64,000 bases of DNA from Vibrio sp. 10N (GTDB lineage: Bacteria; Pseudomonadota; Gammaproteobacteria; Enterobacterales; Vibrionaceae): NCBI RefSeq assembly GCF_036245475.1, contig NZ_BTPM01000001.1, positions 1,116,001 through 1,180,000 of the forward strand. The letters are read 5' to 3'. This document shows positions 48,225 through 59,931 of the stretch, piece after piece; position 1 is the first letter of the stretch; every line of letters starts with the position of its first letter. The position numbers and the translations under genes were made by a program. The notes beneath the pieces are model-generated. The model searched no databases. It worked only from the letters and a program-made list of their open reading frames with translations, and was not told where the DNA came from.

Positions 48225-49574
48225 GTGAGTAATTTCAGTTTTGATTTTTCAGGGGACGAAGATTTTCGTCCCCTTGCTGCTAGAATGCGCCCAGAAACTG
48301 TTGAGCAATATATTGGTCAGCAGCATATTCTGGGGGCGGGGAAACCTCTAAGGCGAGCGCTTGAGGCAGGGCAACTGCACTCAATGATTTTGTGGGGGCC
48401 GCCCGGCACCGGTAAGACGACACTGGCGGAAGTCGCGGCCAACTATGCCAATGCAGAAGTGGAACGAGTGTCTGCGGTAACGTCTGGCGTCAAAGAGATC
48501 CGCGCAGCGATTGAGAGAGCTCGAGAGAACAAGCTTGCTGGCAAGCGCACGATCTTGTTTGTTGACGAGGTGCATCGCTTTAATAAAAGCCAGCAAGATG
48601 CGTTCTTGCCGCACATCGAGGACGGCACGGTCACCTTTATTGGCGCCACCACTGAAAACCCGTCATTTGAGCTCAATAACGCACTGCTTTCACGCGCTAG
48701 GGTGTACAAGCTCACCTCGTTGGATACGTCAGATATCCTGCTGGTACTCGAACAAGCGAAAAATGATGAGCAGCGTGGCCTGGGCGCCATTAGCGCGAAC
48801 TTTCATGACAACGTTCTTGAGCGTCTTGCTGAATTGGTCAATGGTGACGCGAGAATGTCGCTCAATTATCTTGAGCTGCTTTATGACATGGCAGAAGACA
48901 ACGCTCAAGGTGAGAAAGAGATAACACTGCCTCTGCTCGCGGAGGTTGCGGGAGAGAAGGTTAATCGTTTCGATAATAAAGGCGACATTTGGTACGACCT
49001 TATTTCGGCGGTTCATAAGTCGATTCGTGGCTCTAATCCCGATGCGGCACTTTATTGGTCCGCAAGGATGATTGCCGCAGGGTGCGACCCGCTTTATATC
49101 GCAAGGCGTTTACTCGCGATCGCATCGGAAGATATCGGTAACGCAGACCCAAGAGCAATGCAGGTCGCGCTATCTGCGTGGGACTGCTTTACTCGAGTTG
49201 GTCCTGCGGAAGGTGAACGTGCTATCGCTCAAGCTATTGTTTATCTTGCCTGTGCACCAAAGAGCAATGCTGTTTACACCGCTTGGAAGCAGGCATTGCG
49301 AGATGCGCATAACCTCCCTGAGTATGAAGTCCCTCACCATCTAAGAAATGCGCCAACGTCATTAATGAAAGATATGGGCTATGGCGCTGAGTATCGTTAT
49401 GCACACGATGAGCCAGGTGCATACGCCGCAGGCGAGCGTTATCTACCACCCGAAATGGCGGGCACGCGCTACTATGAGCCGACAAATCGCGGGCTTGAAA
49501 CCAAAATTGGTGAAAAGTTAGATTATCTGGCGGATTTAGACGCAAAAAGCCCACAAAAGCGCTATGAAAAGTAG
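48225..49574 (+). CDS. rarA: Replication-associated recombination protein RarA
   Basis: 449 residues from GTG 48225 with TAGGACG upstream. The clamp-loader-like AAA+ domain has [30 protein letters not shown] and the sensor [18 protein letters not shown]. The C-terminal half matches the MgsA tetramerisation region ([13 protein letters not shown]). It acts at stalled replication forks with SSB. It lies between lolA and serS as in E. coli. Confidence 0.96.
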   Translation: MSNFSFDFSGDEDFRPLAARMRPETVEQYIGQQHILGAGKPLRRALEAGQLHSMILWGPPGTGKTTLAEVAANYANAEVERVSAVTSGVKEIRAAIERARENKLAGKRTILFVDEVHRFNKSQQDAFLPHIEDGTVTFIGATTENPSFELNNALLSRARVYKLTSLDTSDILLVLEQAKNDEQRGLGAISANFHDNVLERLAELVNGDARMSLNYLELLYDMAEDNAQGEKEITLPLLAEVAGEKVNRFDNKGDIWYDLISAVHKSIRGSNPDAALYWSARMIAAGCDPLYIARRLLAIASEDIGNADPRAMQVALSAWDCFTRVGPAEGERAIAQAIVYLACAPKSNAVYTAWKQALRDAHNLPEYEVPHHLRNAPTSLMKDMGYGAEYRYAHDEPGAYAAGERYLPPEMAGTRYYEPTNRGLETKIGEKLDYLADLDAKSPQKRYEK

Positions 49575-49662
49575 TGGCTTTTCGTTATCTTTACTCGGTT
49601 AACAAATCAATATCTGTCCTTGGTTAAAAAACGCCCAAGGATAGAGTTCTTCACAACTATAA

Positions 49663-50985
<1,323 letters not shown>

Positions 50986-51007
50986 TGTTAGCGATACACA
51001 AGTTTCT

Positions 51008-51034
51008 AAGCTCGGCATTGCCGAGCTTTTTTTT
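51008..51034 (+). terminator. Rho-independent terminator after serS
   Basis: AAGCTCGGC (51008-51016), ATT loop, GCCGAGCTT (51020-51028), then six Ts. Confidence 0.92.
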
Positions 51035-51195
51035 GCCTTGTGATTCTTATCTCTCGACGAGCACCAATGGGATTATTACCAATTTGTAATAGTCTTTATG
51101 TATTTTATGTGATTATCAAGCCAACCTGAGCAATTATAATGTCCACCTCTGCTGCGGAGCGTGTTTGTTTCTCAACATAATGAGGAGGGGATGTT

Positions 51196-51462
51196 ATGGC
51201 CGTAGGGTGGGCAAATGACGATAGTGTCAGCCAACAAATTCAAAATACCATAGACGACGAAATTTCAAGAGTTCGCAGTCTTTCAAACCAGGGGGTGAGT
51301 GCCGAGTTTTGTGAAGAATGTGGAGAGCCTATTCCACTAGCGAGGCGAACTGCTATCAAAGGTGTGAGGTTCTGTATTGAGTGTCAGTCTAACCAAGAAC
51401 ATCAGAGTTACCGTCAGGCTTTGTTCAATCGCCGAGGAAGCAAGGACAGCCAACTCAGGTAG
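51196..51462 (+). CDS. DksA/TraR-type zinc-finger protein
   Basis: 88 residues. It has the C4 zinc-finger FCEECGEPIPLARRTAI...GVRFCIECQ, with CxxC, 17 residues, CxxC, characteristic of the DksA/TraR family. It is shorter than DksA and resembles the YbiI-type small members. Such proteins may bind RNA polymerase's secondary channel. The acidic tip residues needed for DksA-like action are not obvious, so function is uncertain. It ends at a shared terminator with bioA. Confidence 0.82.
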   Translation: MAVGWANDDSVSQQIQNTIDDEISRVRSLSNQGVSAEFCEECGEPIPLARRTAIKGVRFCIECQSNQEHQSYRQALFNRRGSKDSQLR

Positions 51463-51481
51463 TTTTTCTCAGGGGACATTG

Positions 51482-51509
51482 AAAAGCGGCTGCTTTAGCA
51501 GCCGCTTTT
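51482..51509. terminator. Bidirectional terminator between the zinc-finger gene and bioA
   Basis: A 12-bp perfect stem (AAAAGCGGCTGC at 51482-51493 with GCAGCCGCTTTT at 51498-51509) and a TTTA loop. Confidence 0.9.
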
Positions 51510-51513
51510 GCTG

Positions 51514-52791
51514 TTAGCTAAAACACCCTTCATTTTCTAGAGCTGTCTCGATTGCTGTCACCAGCCTTTCAATATGCTCTGGCTGGCTAATGTAGGGAGG
51601 CATCATGTAAATGAGCCTACCAAACGGGCGAATCCAGACTCCTTGCTCAACGAAGTGCTTTTGAATCACTTCCATGTTAACTGCCGTATGAGTTTCGACT
51701 ACACCGATTGCCCCCAACCAACGTACATCTTTCACGTTCGAGCAGCTTGTAAGTTTAGGCAACAGTTCCGCAAATAGGGACTCAATACTGCTCACTTGAG
51801 ACTGCCATTCGTTACTTGCGACGATATCTAAACTCGCACTTGCTACAGCACAGGCCAGCGGGTTACCCATAAAAGTAGGACCATGCATAAAGCATCCTGC
51901 TTCACCGCCACATACCGTATCTGCGACGTGCTTACTGGTTAAGGTAGCTGACAGTGTCATGTAACCACCAGTGAGCGCCTTACCAACGCACATGATGTCA
52001 GGCTGGATGTTGGCGTGTTCGCTGGCAAACAGTTTCCCAGTGCGGCCAAAGCCAGTCGCAATCTCATCAAGAATAAGTAAGACACCATATTGATCGCAAA
52101 GCTCTCTTACACGCTTTAGGAACGTAGGGTGGTACAAACGCATTCCGCCAGCCCCTTGAACAATAGGCTCAAGGATCACTGCAGCGACCTCGGAGTGATG
52201 AGTTTCCATTTTGCATTTGAAATCACTGATGTCCGCTTCATCCCATTCGTCCCAAAACCCAATCTCTGGGGAGTCAGCAAAGATATGCTCTGGCAAAAAG
52301 CCTTTGTACAAACTATGCATGGAATTATTAGGGTCGGTGACCGACATGGCAGCAAACGTATCGCCATGGTAGCCGTGGGAGAGAGTGAGAAACTTTGGCC
52401 TACGTTCACCTCGAGCGTGCCAATATTGCAGCGCCATCTTCAGTGACACCTCAACCGCAACCGATCCCGAATCGGCCAAGAAAATGTGTTCCATATTATC
52501 GGGTGCAAGCTCAAGAAGCTTCTTGCTGACATCAATGGCAGGCTGGTGGGTGATACCACCAAACATTACGTGTGACATCTTCTCACTTTGAGATTGTAGC
52601 GCTGCGTTGAGTTTTGGGTGGTTATAGCCATGGATGGTCGACCACCAAGATGACATCCCATCGACAAGCTCTGTGCCATCCTCCAAAGTGAGGTGAACGC
52701 CATTAGCTGAGACTACGGGATAACAACTAAGGGGATTAAGGGTGGAAGTGTATGGGTGCCAAATGTGTTTTCTGTCGAAATCTAAATCCAT
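51514..52791 (-). CDS. bioA: Adenosylmethionine-8-amino-7-oxononanoate aminotransferase
   Basis: 425 residues from ATG 52791 (MDLDFDRKHIWHPYTST, the family N-terminus); the frame extends further upstream without support. PLP-binding lysine lies in MCVGKALTGGYMTLS, with LILDEIATGFGRTG before it and SSWWSTIHGY near the front. It transfers the amino group of SAM to KAPA to make DAPA in biotin synthesis. It is divergent from bioB and shares the operator region. Confidence 0.96.
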   Translation of the reverse strand: MDLDFDRKHIWHPYTSTLNPLSCYPVVSANGVHLTLEDGTELVDGMSSWWSTIHGYNHPKLNAALQSQSEKMSHVMFGGITHQPAIDVSKKLLELAPDNMEHIFLADSGSVAVEVSLKMALQYWHARGERRPKFLTLSHGYHGDTFAAMSVTDPNNSMHSLYKGFLPEHIFADSPEIGFWDEWDEADISDFKCKMETHHSEVAAVILEPIVQGAGGMRLYHPTFLKRVRELCDQYGVLLILDEIATGFGRTGKLFASEHANIQPDIMCVGKALTGGYMTLSATLTSKHVADTVCGGEAGCFMHGPTFMGNPLACAVASASLDIVASNEWQSQVSSIESLFAELLPKLTSCSNVKDVRWLGAIGVVETHTAVNMEVIQKHFVEQGVWIRPFGRLIYMMPPYISQPEHIERLVTAIETALENEGCFS

Positions 52792-52819
52792 GGATAATGA
52801 TCGCTTAAAAATTAACCAA

Positions 52820-52852
52820 GTGTAAACTTGCTCTTGTGGTCGGTGTTGACAG
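52820..52852. promoter_or_regulatory. BirA-type biotin operator between bioA and bioB
   Basis: Half-sites GTGTAAACT (52820-52828) and TGTTGACAG (52844-52852) are near-inverted and match the TTGTAAACC-N15-GGTTTACAA form, with exactly 15 bases between. It overlaps TTGACA (52846-52851), the -35 of a bioB promoter whose -10 is TACACT (52868-52873). Biotinyl-AMP-bound BirA would block both directions. Confidence 0.75.
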
Positions 52853-52873
52853 TGTATCGCTTGTCGGTACACT
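52846..52873 (+). promoter_or_regulatory. Promoter of bioBFCD
   Basis: TTGACA (52846-52851), 16 bases, TACACT (52868-52873). It lies 39 bases upstream of the chosen GTG start and inside the operator region. Confidence 0.6.
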
Positions 52874-52911
52874 AGCCAAGACTAAAAACAATGAGAGCAA
52901 AGGATTTAACT

Positions 52912-53964
52912 GTGGAAGTACGACACGATTGGACGCATGCCGAAGTGCAAGAGCTGATGAACAAGCCATTTATGGATCTGTTGTTCGAAGCGCAAACTGT
53001 GCACCGTCAACATCAGCAAACCAACCATGTTCAAGTTAGCACCCTGTTATCGATTAAAACCGGTGCTTGCCCTGAAGATTGTAAGTACTGCCCACAAAGC
53101 GCACGCTACAAAACCGATGTTGAAGCAGAGCGTCTGATGGAAGTCGAACGTGTGCTAGATGCGGCGCAAAAAGCCAAAAACGCTGGTTCGACACGTTTTT
53201 GTATGGGTGCGGCGTGGAAGAACCCCAAAGAGCGTGATATGCCTTTGCTTACCGACATGATCAAAGGCGTCAAAGATTTGGGACTAGAGACCTGTATGAC
53301 GCTAGGTATGTTGACGCCAGATCAGGCTACGCATCTTGCAGATGCTGGTCTTGACTACTACAACCACAACCTTGATACCTCTCCAGAATTTTACGGCAAT
53401 ATCATTACGACCCGAACCTACCAAGACCGCTTGGATACACTCAGTCACGTGCGTGATGCTGGTATGAAAATCTGCTCAGGCGGCATTATTGGTATGGGTG
53501 AAAGCGCCAATGACCGAGCGGGTTTGCTTATGGAACTTGCCAACCTTCCTGTCCAGCCGGAAAGTGTTCCAATCAACATGCTGGTTAAAGTGAAAGGCAC
53601 ACCGCTTGAAGAAGTGGATGATGTCGAACCTTTTGACTTTATTCGTCTTATTGCCATCGCACGAATCATGATGCCTAAATCAGCGGTTCGCCTGTCTGCA
53701 GGGCGCGAGGACATGAATGAGCAAATGCAGGCGCTATGTTTTATGGCAGGTGCGAACTCTGTGTTCTATGGCTGTAAGCTGCTTACCACACCAAACCCAG
53801 ATGAAGATAAAGATCTTCAGCTGTTCAAAAAGCTCGGGATCAACCGAGAAGAAACCTCTCAAAAACCGGATGAGGTGCAAGAAAATGACCTTCTCGACCA
53901 AGTGGTAAGCCGAGTTGCTGCACGTCCTACCAAAGACGACCTATTTTATGACGCTAGCGTTTAA
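52912..53964 (+). CDS. bioB: Biotin synthase
   Basis: 350 residues from GTG 52912, with AAAGGA 7 bases upstream; this gives the family N-terminus (M)[21 protein letters not shown] frame start at ATG 52891 adds seven residues without homology. The radical-SAM cluster motif [14 protein letters not shown] is present, and the rest contains [16 protein letters not shown] and GGIIGMGES. It inserts sulfur into dethiobiotin. It overlaps bioF by 17 bases. Confidence 0.96.
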   Translation: MEVRHDWTHAEVQELMNKPFMDLLFEAQTVHRQHQQTNHVQVSTLLSIKTGACPEDCKYCPQSARYKTDVEAERLMEVERVLDAAQKAKNAGSTRFCMGAAWKNPKERDMPLLTDMIKGVKDLGLETCMTLGMLTPDQATHLADAGLDYYNHNLDTSPEFYGNIITTRTYQDRLDTLSHVRDAGMKICSGGIIGMGESANDRAGLLMELANLPVQPESVPINMLVKVKGTPLEEVDDVEPFDFIRLIAIARIMMPKSAVRLSAGREDMNEQMQALCFMAGANSVFYGCKLLTTPNPDEDKDLQLFKKLGINREETSQKPDEVQENDLLDQVVSRVAARPTKDDLFYDASV

Positions 53965-55102
53965 TCAGCGCATTCAAAAGGCGCTGGAAGAGAGAAAGCA
54001 GAGCGACTTATTACGCTCTGTCATCGCCTTAGAAAGAGGCAACCAAGCAGTTTTTCAAAACAGTGGTCAACAGTTTGATAATTTCTCGTCCAATGATTAC
54101 CTAGGCTTGGCCGCGAGTGATGAGCTTAAGCGTTGCTATCAGCAAGCCGTGAGTGACTATGGCGTTGGCAGCGCAGCATCACCGCTGGTTACGGGTTACT
54201 CAAATCAGCATCAAAGCCTCGAGTCTGCTTTAACGGAATGGCTAGGGTATGAGAGTGCTCTGTTCTTTTCTTCCGGCTTTGCCGCCAACCAAGCTGCGGT
54301 TTTTGCCTTGCTGAAAAAGGGTGACTTGCTGCTTCAAGACAAGCTAAACCACGCATCATTGATGGAAGCTGGGATGCTGTGCGACGCGGAAATGAAACGT
54401 TATCGTCACTGTAACCAACAACACCTTACTCAGTTGCTGCAAGCTGAAAAGCCAACGATGGCAGTGACAGAAAGTGTGTTTAGTATGGATGGCGATATTG
54501 CCGACCTTGATGGTTTTGTCTCGTTGTGCGAGCAAGCGGGCGCATTATCCATGATTGATGATGCTCACGGTATCGGCGTGATTGGCGAACAGGGCAATGG
54601 CGCAGTCGGAATGACAAGTAAACGCGCAGATATTTTGGTCGTGACCTTTGGTAAGGCGTTTGGCCTTAATGGTGCCGCCATCTTGTGCTCACGAGAAATG
54701 AAAGATTACTTAACTCAATTTGCACGTCACTATGTTTACTCAACAGCGTTTTCAGCTGCTCATGCTGTGGCGATCACCAAAGCAGTCGAGATGATTCAAA
54801 CTCAACAATGGCGCCGAGAAAAGCTGATTGAACTTGGCGCTATCTATGATGAAACGCTAAGTGGAACTGCGGGCTTTGTTGCCACCAAAACACCCATTAA
54901 ACCTTGGTTGGTGGGCGAGGAAAGTGATGTTTTAGCACTGTGCGCTGAGTTAAAGCGCGAGCAGAGTTGGACGACAGCCATTCGACCACCAACGGTACCC
55001 AAAGGCTCAGCGCGACTCAGAATTACGCTGTCAGCAGCCCACGAAGCGACAGCTGTCCAAAAACTCGCTATCAGTTTAAAACGACATTCGGAGGGATGCT
55101 AA
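53948..55102 (+). CDS. bioF: 8-amino-7-oxononanoate synthase
   Basis: 384 residues from ATG 53948 ([15 protein letters not shown]); the frame continues upstream inside bioB. PLP-enzyme motifs include [25 protein letters not shown] and the lysine loop [12 protein letters not shown]. It condenses pimeloyl-ACP and alanine to KAPA. It ends directly before the bioC ATG. Confidence 0.95.
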   Translation: MTLAFNQRIQKALEERKQSDLLRSVIALERGNQAVFQNSGQQFDNFSSNDYLGLAASDELKRCYQQAVSDYGVGSAASPLVTGYSNQHQSLESALTEWLGYESALFFSSGFAANQAAVFALLKKGDLLLQDKLNHASLMEAGMLCDAEMKRYRHCNQQHLTQLLQAEKPTMAVTESVFSMDGDIADLDGFVSLCEQAGALSMIDDAHGIGVIGEQGNGAVGMTSKRADILVVTFGKAFGLNGAAILCSREMKDYLTQFARHYVYSTAFSAAHAVAITKAVEMIQTQQWRREKLIELGAIYDETLSGTAGFVATKTPIKPWLVGEESDVLALCAELKREQSWTTAIRPPTVPKGSARLRITLSAAHEATAVQKLAISLKRHSEGC

Positions 55103-55906
55103 ATGTCAGAGGTATTAGCAAATCTTGTGGATTATCAGACTAACAAAGCGGCGATATCTGAGTCGTTTGGCCGCGCTGCAAAACACTATGATCAGCACGC
55201 CGAACTTCAGCGCCTCGTTGCGGATCGTTTGTTGGCCTTGCTACCAGCCGATTTGGCGGGGTACCGTATTCTCGATTTAGGTTGTGGCACCGGATATTGT
55301 TCCTTGGCGTTGCTGGAGCGGGGAGCGAATGTTGTATGTGCTGACTTGTCCAGTGAGATGCTTACTGTTGCCAAACAGCGCTGCGGTACCAAGCGAGTTT
55401 CCTATCAAGTGGCGGATGCAGAAGCGCTGCCATTTGAAGACAAGTGTTTTGATGTCGTGATATCAAGCCTAGCGTTGCAGTGGTGTAGTGATTTAGCCGT
55501 GCCGCTTAGTGAGATGAAGCGAGTAACAAAACTCGGTGGAAGCTTGCATTTTTCAACGCTTCTCGATGGTTCCTTATTGGAGCTAAAGCGCTCGTGGGGT
55601 AAAATTGATGCATATCAACATGTCAACGACTTTACCTCTCTCAATCAGGTAAAAATTGCGTTAGCGCAATCTGAGTGTATCCGCCATCAACTAGACTTGC
55701 CGAAAATAGTTATGTGGTATGAGACCGCTTTTGGTTTGATGAAAGACCTTAAAGGAATTGGAGCAACGCATGTTGAAGGTCGCTCTAAAGGGTTTACCAG
55801 TCGACGTTCATTGAAGACGCTCGAACTGGAATACAAGCAGTACGCGAATCAAAGCGGCCTATTACCCGCCAGTTATCAAATTTGTTTAGGATCAGTTGCA
55901 TTATGA
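55103..55906 (+). CDS. bioC: Malonyl-ACP O-methyltransferase
   Basis: 267 residues. SAM-binding motif I is [19 protein letters not shown], and SLALQWCSD plus [11 protein letters not shown] are typical of BioC. It methylates malonyl-ACP so that fatty-acid synthesis can make the pimeloyl chain. Its stop overlaps the bioD start (ATGA). Confidence 0.94.
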   Translation: MSEVLANLVDYQTNKAAISESFGRAAKHYDQHAELQRLVADRLLALLPADLAGYRILDLGCGTGYCSLALLERGANVVCADLSSEMLTVAKQRCGTKRVSYQVADAEALPFEDKCFDVVISSLALQWCSDLAVPLSEMKRVTKLGGSLHFSTLLDGSLLELKRSWGKIDAYQHVNDFTSLNQVKIALAQSECIRHQLDLPKIVMWYETAFGLMKDLKGIGATHVEGRSKGFTSRRSLKTLELEYKQYANQSGLLPASYQICLGSVAL

Positions 55907-56580
55907 TGAAAGCACTATTTATTGCAGGTACGGATACTGAAGTTGGGAAAACCGTTGTATCAAAAGCGATATTAAGTGCTGTTGGTGCACAAGGAAAAAC
56001 GACGATAGGGTATAAGCCAATAGCGGCAGGGTGTGAGAAGACTGAGCAAGGTTTACGTAACTCGGATGCGTTGCATCTTCAGCAGGCAGCGAATCTAGAT
56101 GTTGATTACGATCTCGTTAACCCATATGCGTTGTCTTTGCCAGCATCCCCTCATATTGCGGCGATTGCTGATGACGTTGAAGTGGATTACCAAGTGCTCT
56201 CCAACGTGCTAGAGCAACATAAACAAAACAGTGATTTTGTGTTGGTAGAAGGCGCAGGCGGTTGGCGTGTACCTGTATCAAAAGACGATTGCCTATCGAC
56301 TTGGGTTAAGCAAGAAAAGTTACCAGTCGTGCTTGTTGTGGGTATCAAACTGGGTTGCTTGAGTCACGCGATGCTAACGGCTGAAGCCATCAAAGCGGAT
56401 GGACTTGAACTTGTCGGGTGGGTCGCGAATCGCGTTAATCCGGGCGTTGAGCATTATGCTGAGATCATCGAGATGCTGGAAGGCTCGATGGGCGCGCCGA
56501 AATTGGGTGAAATTCCTTATGTACCTGGCTGCAAGAAACGAGATTTAGGCAAGTACATTAATCTTGAAGTCATTCGTTAA
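55903..56580 (+). CDS. bioD: Dethiobiotin synthetase
   Basis: 225 residues from ATG 55903 (an adjacent ATG at 55906 is equally possible). The P-loop is [14 protein letters not shown], with [12 protein letters not shown] and WVANRVNPG following. It closes the ureido ring from DAPA, CO2 and ATP. Last gene of the bioBFCD operon; a long hairpin terminator follows. Confidence 0.96.
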   Translation: MMKALFIAGTDTEVGKTVVSKAILSAVGAQGKTTIGYKPIAAGCEKTEQGLRNSDALHLQQAANLDVDYDLVNPYALSLPASPHIAAIADDVEVDYQVLSNVLEQHKQNSDFVLVEGAGGWRVPVSKDDCLSTWVKQEKLPVVLVVGIKLGCLSHAMLTAEAIKADGLELVGWVANRVNPGVEHYAEIIEMLEGSMGAPKLGEIPYVPGCKKRDLGKYINLEVIR

Positions 56581-56613
56581 TCAACGAGTAACAAATTAGG
56601 CGCTTTGCGCTCT

Positions 56614-56654
56614 AAAAAGCCCCTTGTGTATTCATTAGCGCTCGGGGCTTTTTT
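56614..56654 (+). terminator. Terminator after bioD
   Basis: AAAAAGCCCC (56614-56623) pairs with GGGGCTTTTT (56644-56653), with a 20-base loop and T run. Confidence 0.85.
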
Positions 56655-57148
56655 GTATTCATTTCATACATAATTTATCAACTCCAGTCTGCTTTTTAAT
56701 CAAATGCAACACTTTTCAGACTTTTTAACTGGTCGTATCACTTTACCCTCCTGATTTTTAGTAAGTTTTATCAATTCATCCAGTTTTGTAAAATCAATGT
56801 TAACTCTATGTGTTGAACGGGTGATCTCAGTATGGCATTCTGTGACGAAGTACAAGAGTTTCAATGCAATTGGGTTCAATGCTTAATATTGAGGGATAGT
56901 GCATTGTAATCTCCCTATAAAACGATAATTTAGTGAAAAACCATACGAAAGGTATGGAGCTAATAAGGCCAAAAAACAAGCAAAACAAGGCCTGTCAAAC
57001 GAATTATATACAAGATTCAACGTTTGAATGATCGGTGTAGTAATCGACATTGTCATCCGTTAACAACGACGTTAGATACCCCCCAAAACAATAAGCGTTA
57101 CTTACGTATCTAACACAATGGAAAGCTGAAATAAAAACGGAGAAATCA
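56655..57148 (+). promoter_or_regulatory. Long untranslated region upstream of glgC with a possible structured RNA
   Basis: About 500 bases without a gene. Best structure: an outer helix ATAATT (56925-56930) with AATTAT (57002-57007), enclosing hairpin CCATAC (56941-56946) with GTATGG (56952-56957) and hairpin AGGCC (56966-56970) with GGCCT (56989-56993), which makes a three-way junction. Further hairpins are AGGGA/TCCCT (56892-56916) and ATTCAA/TTGAAT (about 57015-57029). No known riboswitch class matches. GGAG precedes the glgC start. Confidence 0.4.
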
Positions 57149-58366
57149 ATGGCTGGTGTTTTAGGAATGATCCTTGCTGGTGGCGAAGGCTCTCGCCTAC
57201 GTCCTCTTACGGAATCTCGCAGTAAGCCTGCAGTGCCTTTTGGAGGCAGTTACCGTCTTATCGACTTTGCGCTTAATAACTTTATTAATGCGGACTTGAT
57301 GAGAATTTACGTTCTTACCCAATTTAAATCTCAATCTCTTTATCAACACATGCGAAAGGGCTGGAATCTGACCGGTATTACCGACAGATTTATCGACCCG
57401 ATTCCCGCTCAGATGCGTGATGGTAAGCGTTGGTATGAAGGTACTGCGGACGCGATTTATCAAAATGTTCGCTTTATTGAACTTGCTAACCCTGAACACG
57501 TTTGTATTTTCGGCTCTGACCATATCTACAAAATGGACATTCGTCAGATGTTAGATTTCCACAAGCGTACAGAAGCGAAACTTACGGTATCTGCGCTTCG
57601 TATGCCACTGGCTGAAGCATCGGAGTTTGGTGTTATCGAAGTGGACGAAAATGGCAAAATGATCGGCTTTGAAGAAAAACCAGCAAACCCTAAATCGATT
57701 CCAGGTCACCCTGACATGGCGCTTGTATCTATGGGTAACTACATTTTCGAAGCAGAGAGTTTGTGTAATGAGCTTCGCATCGATGCAGAGAATGAAAATT
57801 CAAGCCATGACTTCGGTAAAGACATCATTCCTAAGATGTTCCCAGAAGGTGAAGTCTATGTTTATGATTTCTCGACGAACAAAATCAGCGGCGAGAAAGC
57901 GACAACCTATTGGCGCGATGTAGGTACCATTGATTCTTACTGGGCGGCGCATATGGATCTACTCCATGAAGACCCTGAGTTCTCGCTTTATAACCGTAAG
58001 TGGCCTCTGCATACTTATTACCCGCCTTTGCCACCTGCGACTTTCGTTGATGCAGAGCACCAAAAAATCAAAGTGACTGACAGCTTAATTGCTGGTGGTA
58101 GTTACGTTCGTGGTTCTTCTATCTACAAATCGGTACTGGGTTTTAGAAGTAATATTGCTGCTGGTTCTGTAGTGAGTGAATCTGTTATTCTAGGTGACGT
58201 TAAGATTGGTGCGGGTTGTACCATCAAGCGCGCAATCATTGACAAAAATGTTGAAATTGCCCCTGGAACAGTGATCGGTGAGGATCTCGAGCTAGACGCG
58301 AAGCGTTTCCATGTGTCTCCAGGTGGCATTGTTGTCATCAAAAAAGGGACAAAAGTTGGATTCTAG
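57149..58366 (+). CDS. glgC: Glucose-1-phosphate adenylyltransferase
   Basis: 405 residues. N-terminal nucleotide-binding signature MILAGGEGSRLRPLTESRSKPAVPFGG, then substrate region FGSDHIYKMD and GFEEKPANP. The C-terminal left-handed beta-helix shows hexapeptide-like repeats (VVSESVILGDVKIGAGCTIK). It makes ADP-glucose, the committed step of glycogen synthesis. It precedes glgA with a one-base gap between stop and start. Confidence 0.96.
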   Translation: MAGVLGMILAGGEGSRLRPLTESRSKPAVPFGGSYRLIDFALNNFINADLMRIYVLTQFKSQSLYQHMRKGWNLTGITDRFIDPIPAQMRDGKRWYEGTADAIYQNVRFIELANPEHVCIFGSDHIYKMDIRQMLDFHKRTEAKLTVSALRMPLAEASEFGVIEVDENGKMIGFEEKPANPKSIPGHPDMALVSMGNYIFEAESLCNELRIDAENENSSHDFGKDIIPKMFPEGEVYVYDFSTNKISGEKATTYWRDVGTIDSYWAAHMDLLHEDPEFSLYNRKWPLHTYYPPLPPATFVDAEHQKIKVTDSLIAGGSYVRGSSIYKSVLGFRSNIAAGSVVSESVILGDVKIGAGCTIKRAIIDKNVEIAPGTVIGEDLELDAKRFHVSPGGIVVIKKGTKVGF

Positions 58367-58367
58367 A

Positions 58368-59825
58368 ATGAGAAACATAGACGTATGGTTTCCAGTTTCA
58401 GAAGTTCAAGGGCTGATTAAAAGTGGAGGCTTGGCGGATGTCGCCAAGGCTCTGCCGAAAGCGCTCCAAGAACTTGGCAAGGAGGTAGCGATCACGCTAC
58501 CAGGCTATCAAAAATTACCTAATAAGGATCAGTATGAGTTTGTTCTTGCGACTGAGCTGGAGCACTGGCCTCATACCCCTTATCAAGTCAAAAAAACCTA
58601 TCTCGATGGGGTCGAAGTGTATGTGATCGAGTGCGATCGTTATTTCGATCGTGCCGAGCTATACGCTGAGCACAACCGAGCTTATGCCGACAACGGCGAA
58701 CGTTTCGGTTTCTTTGCTGCGGCGAGTTTGGATGTGTTACCAAAGCTTGGCATTAAGCCGGCGGTGGTCCATGCCAACGATTGGCATACCGGACTCATCC
58801 CATTCCTGCTCAAAACACGCTACGCCGAAGACGCGCGCTTTCAGGGTACGAAGTCAGTGCTCACGGTTCACAATGCCATCTTCAAAGGTATTTTCTCATA
58901 CAGCCAGCTAGAAATTATTCCTGAGCTGCATCTTTCTGGGATGGAGTTCTTGCAATATGGTGACGGTTGGGTGAGCACATTACGTGCCGGTATTGCCTTC
59001 GCGGATAAAATCAATGCAGTGAGCCCAAATTATGCTGCTGAGTTGGTGACGCCACTTGGCTCGCATGGTCTCGTTGATGACTTTGTACACCGCTCCAAAG
59101 ACTTGCATGGCATCGTAAATGGCTGTGATTATACAGAGTGGAATCCAACACATGATGAGTTTTTGCCGGTCAATTATGGCGACGAACTAGAGAGCATGCT
59201 GTCGGGCAAGCTGGCCTCCAAAACTGCGCTGCAACAAGAACTTGGCTTACCTGAGCGTAATATTCCTATGGTGGGGATGGTATGTCGTTTAACCCATCAA
59301 AAGGGTTTCCATTACATCTTGCCTATTCTGGATAAGTTCTTAAAGAATGACGTTCAAGTGGTCATTATTGGTACTGGCGAGCCACAAATTGCTTCTCATC
59401 TCAATGATCTTGGTGAAGAGTTCTCGGATAAGCTTAAGTTTGTTGAAGCATACAGCAACCGCTTTGCTCACCTTGTTGAAGCGGGCTCAGATTTCTTTTT
59501 GATGCCATCGGAATTTGAAGCGTGTGGCCTCAATCAGATCTACAGCATGGCCTACGGCACACTGCCTATTGTACGTAAGGTAGGGGGGCTTAAAGATACG
59601 GTCATAGACTTTGATGATGATCCGAGCAACGCAACAGGATTTGGTTTTGATGAACCTTGCCATGACGCGTTACTGATTGTTCTTCAACGTGCACTACTGT
59701 TTTATCTTCAGCACCCAGAGCAGATGCAGGAAATGCAGCTGCGTTCGATGCGTAAAGACTTTAGCTGGACTGAATCGGCAAAAGAATACATCAAGATGTA
59801 CGACTTGGCGCTCAATGAGCAATAA
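58368..59825 (+). CDS. glgA: Glycogen synthase
   Basis: 485 residues from ATG 58368 (MRNIDVWFPVSEVQG); the frame opens earlier inside glgC. It has the ADP-glucose-binding KSGGLADV motif near the N-terminus and the GT-B second-domain signature FLMPSEFEACGLNQIYSMAYGTLPIVRKVGGL. It elongates glycogen from ADP-glucose. The start follows the glgC stop by one base, so translation is probably coupled. Confidence 0.96.
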   Translation: MRNIDVWFPVSEVQGLIKSGGLADVAKALPKALQELGKEVAITLPGYQKLPNKDQYEFVLATELEHWPHTPYQVKKTYLDGVEVYVIECDRYFDRAELYAEHNRAYADNGERFGFFAAASLDVLPKLGIKPAVVHANDWHTGLIPFLLKTRYAEDARFQGTKSVLTVHNAIFKGIFSYSQLEIIPELHLSGMEFLQYGDGWVSTLRAGIAFADKINAVSPNYAAELVTPLGSHGLVDDFVHRSKDLHGIVNGCDYTEWNPTHDEFLPVNYGDELESMLSGKLASKTALQQELGLPERNIPMVGMVCRLTHQKGFHYILPILDKFLKNDVQVVIIGTGEPQIASHLNDLGEEFSDKLKFVEAYSNRFAHLVEAGSDFFLMPSEFEACGLNQIYSMAYGTLPIVRKVGGLKDTVIDFDDDPSNATGFGFDEPCHDALLIVLQRALLFYLQHPEQMQEMQLRSMRKDFSWTESAKEYIKMYDLALNEQ

Positions 59826-59836
59826 GACTGATACAG

Positions 59837-59860
59837 AAAGCGGCGTTAGCCGCTTTTTTT
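59837..59860 (+). terminator. Terminator after glgA
   Basis: AAAGCGGC (59837-59844), GTTA loop, GCCGCTTT (59849-59856), then further Ts. Confidence 0.9.
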
Positions 59861-59931
59861 CATTTTTGGCTACACTTATTAATCATTTTTACCAAAATTC
59901 GTGATAGTTTTTGACTGTCGCCAGGGGAATT

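Noticed and set aside
56891..57030. A second c-di-GMP-I riboswitch upstream of glgC, suggested by the GAAA-capped hairpin
   Set aside because: The required GGACGCAAAGCC and GCAAACC segments are absent, so only an unassigned structured RNA can be proposed.
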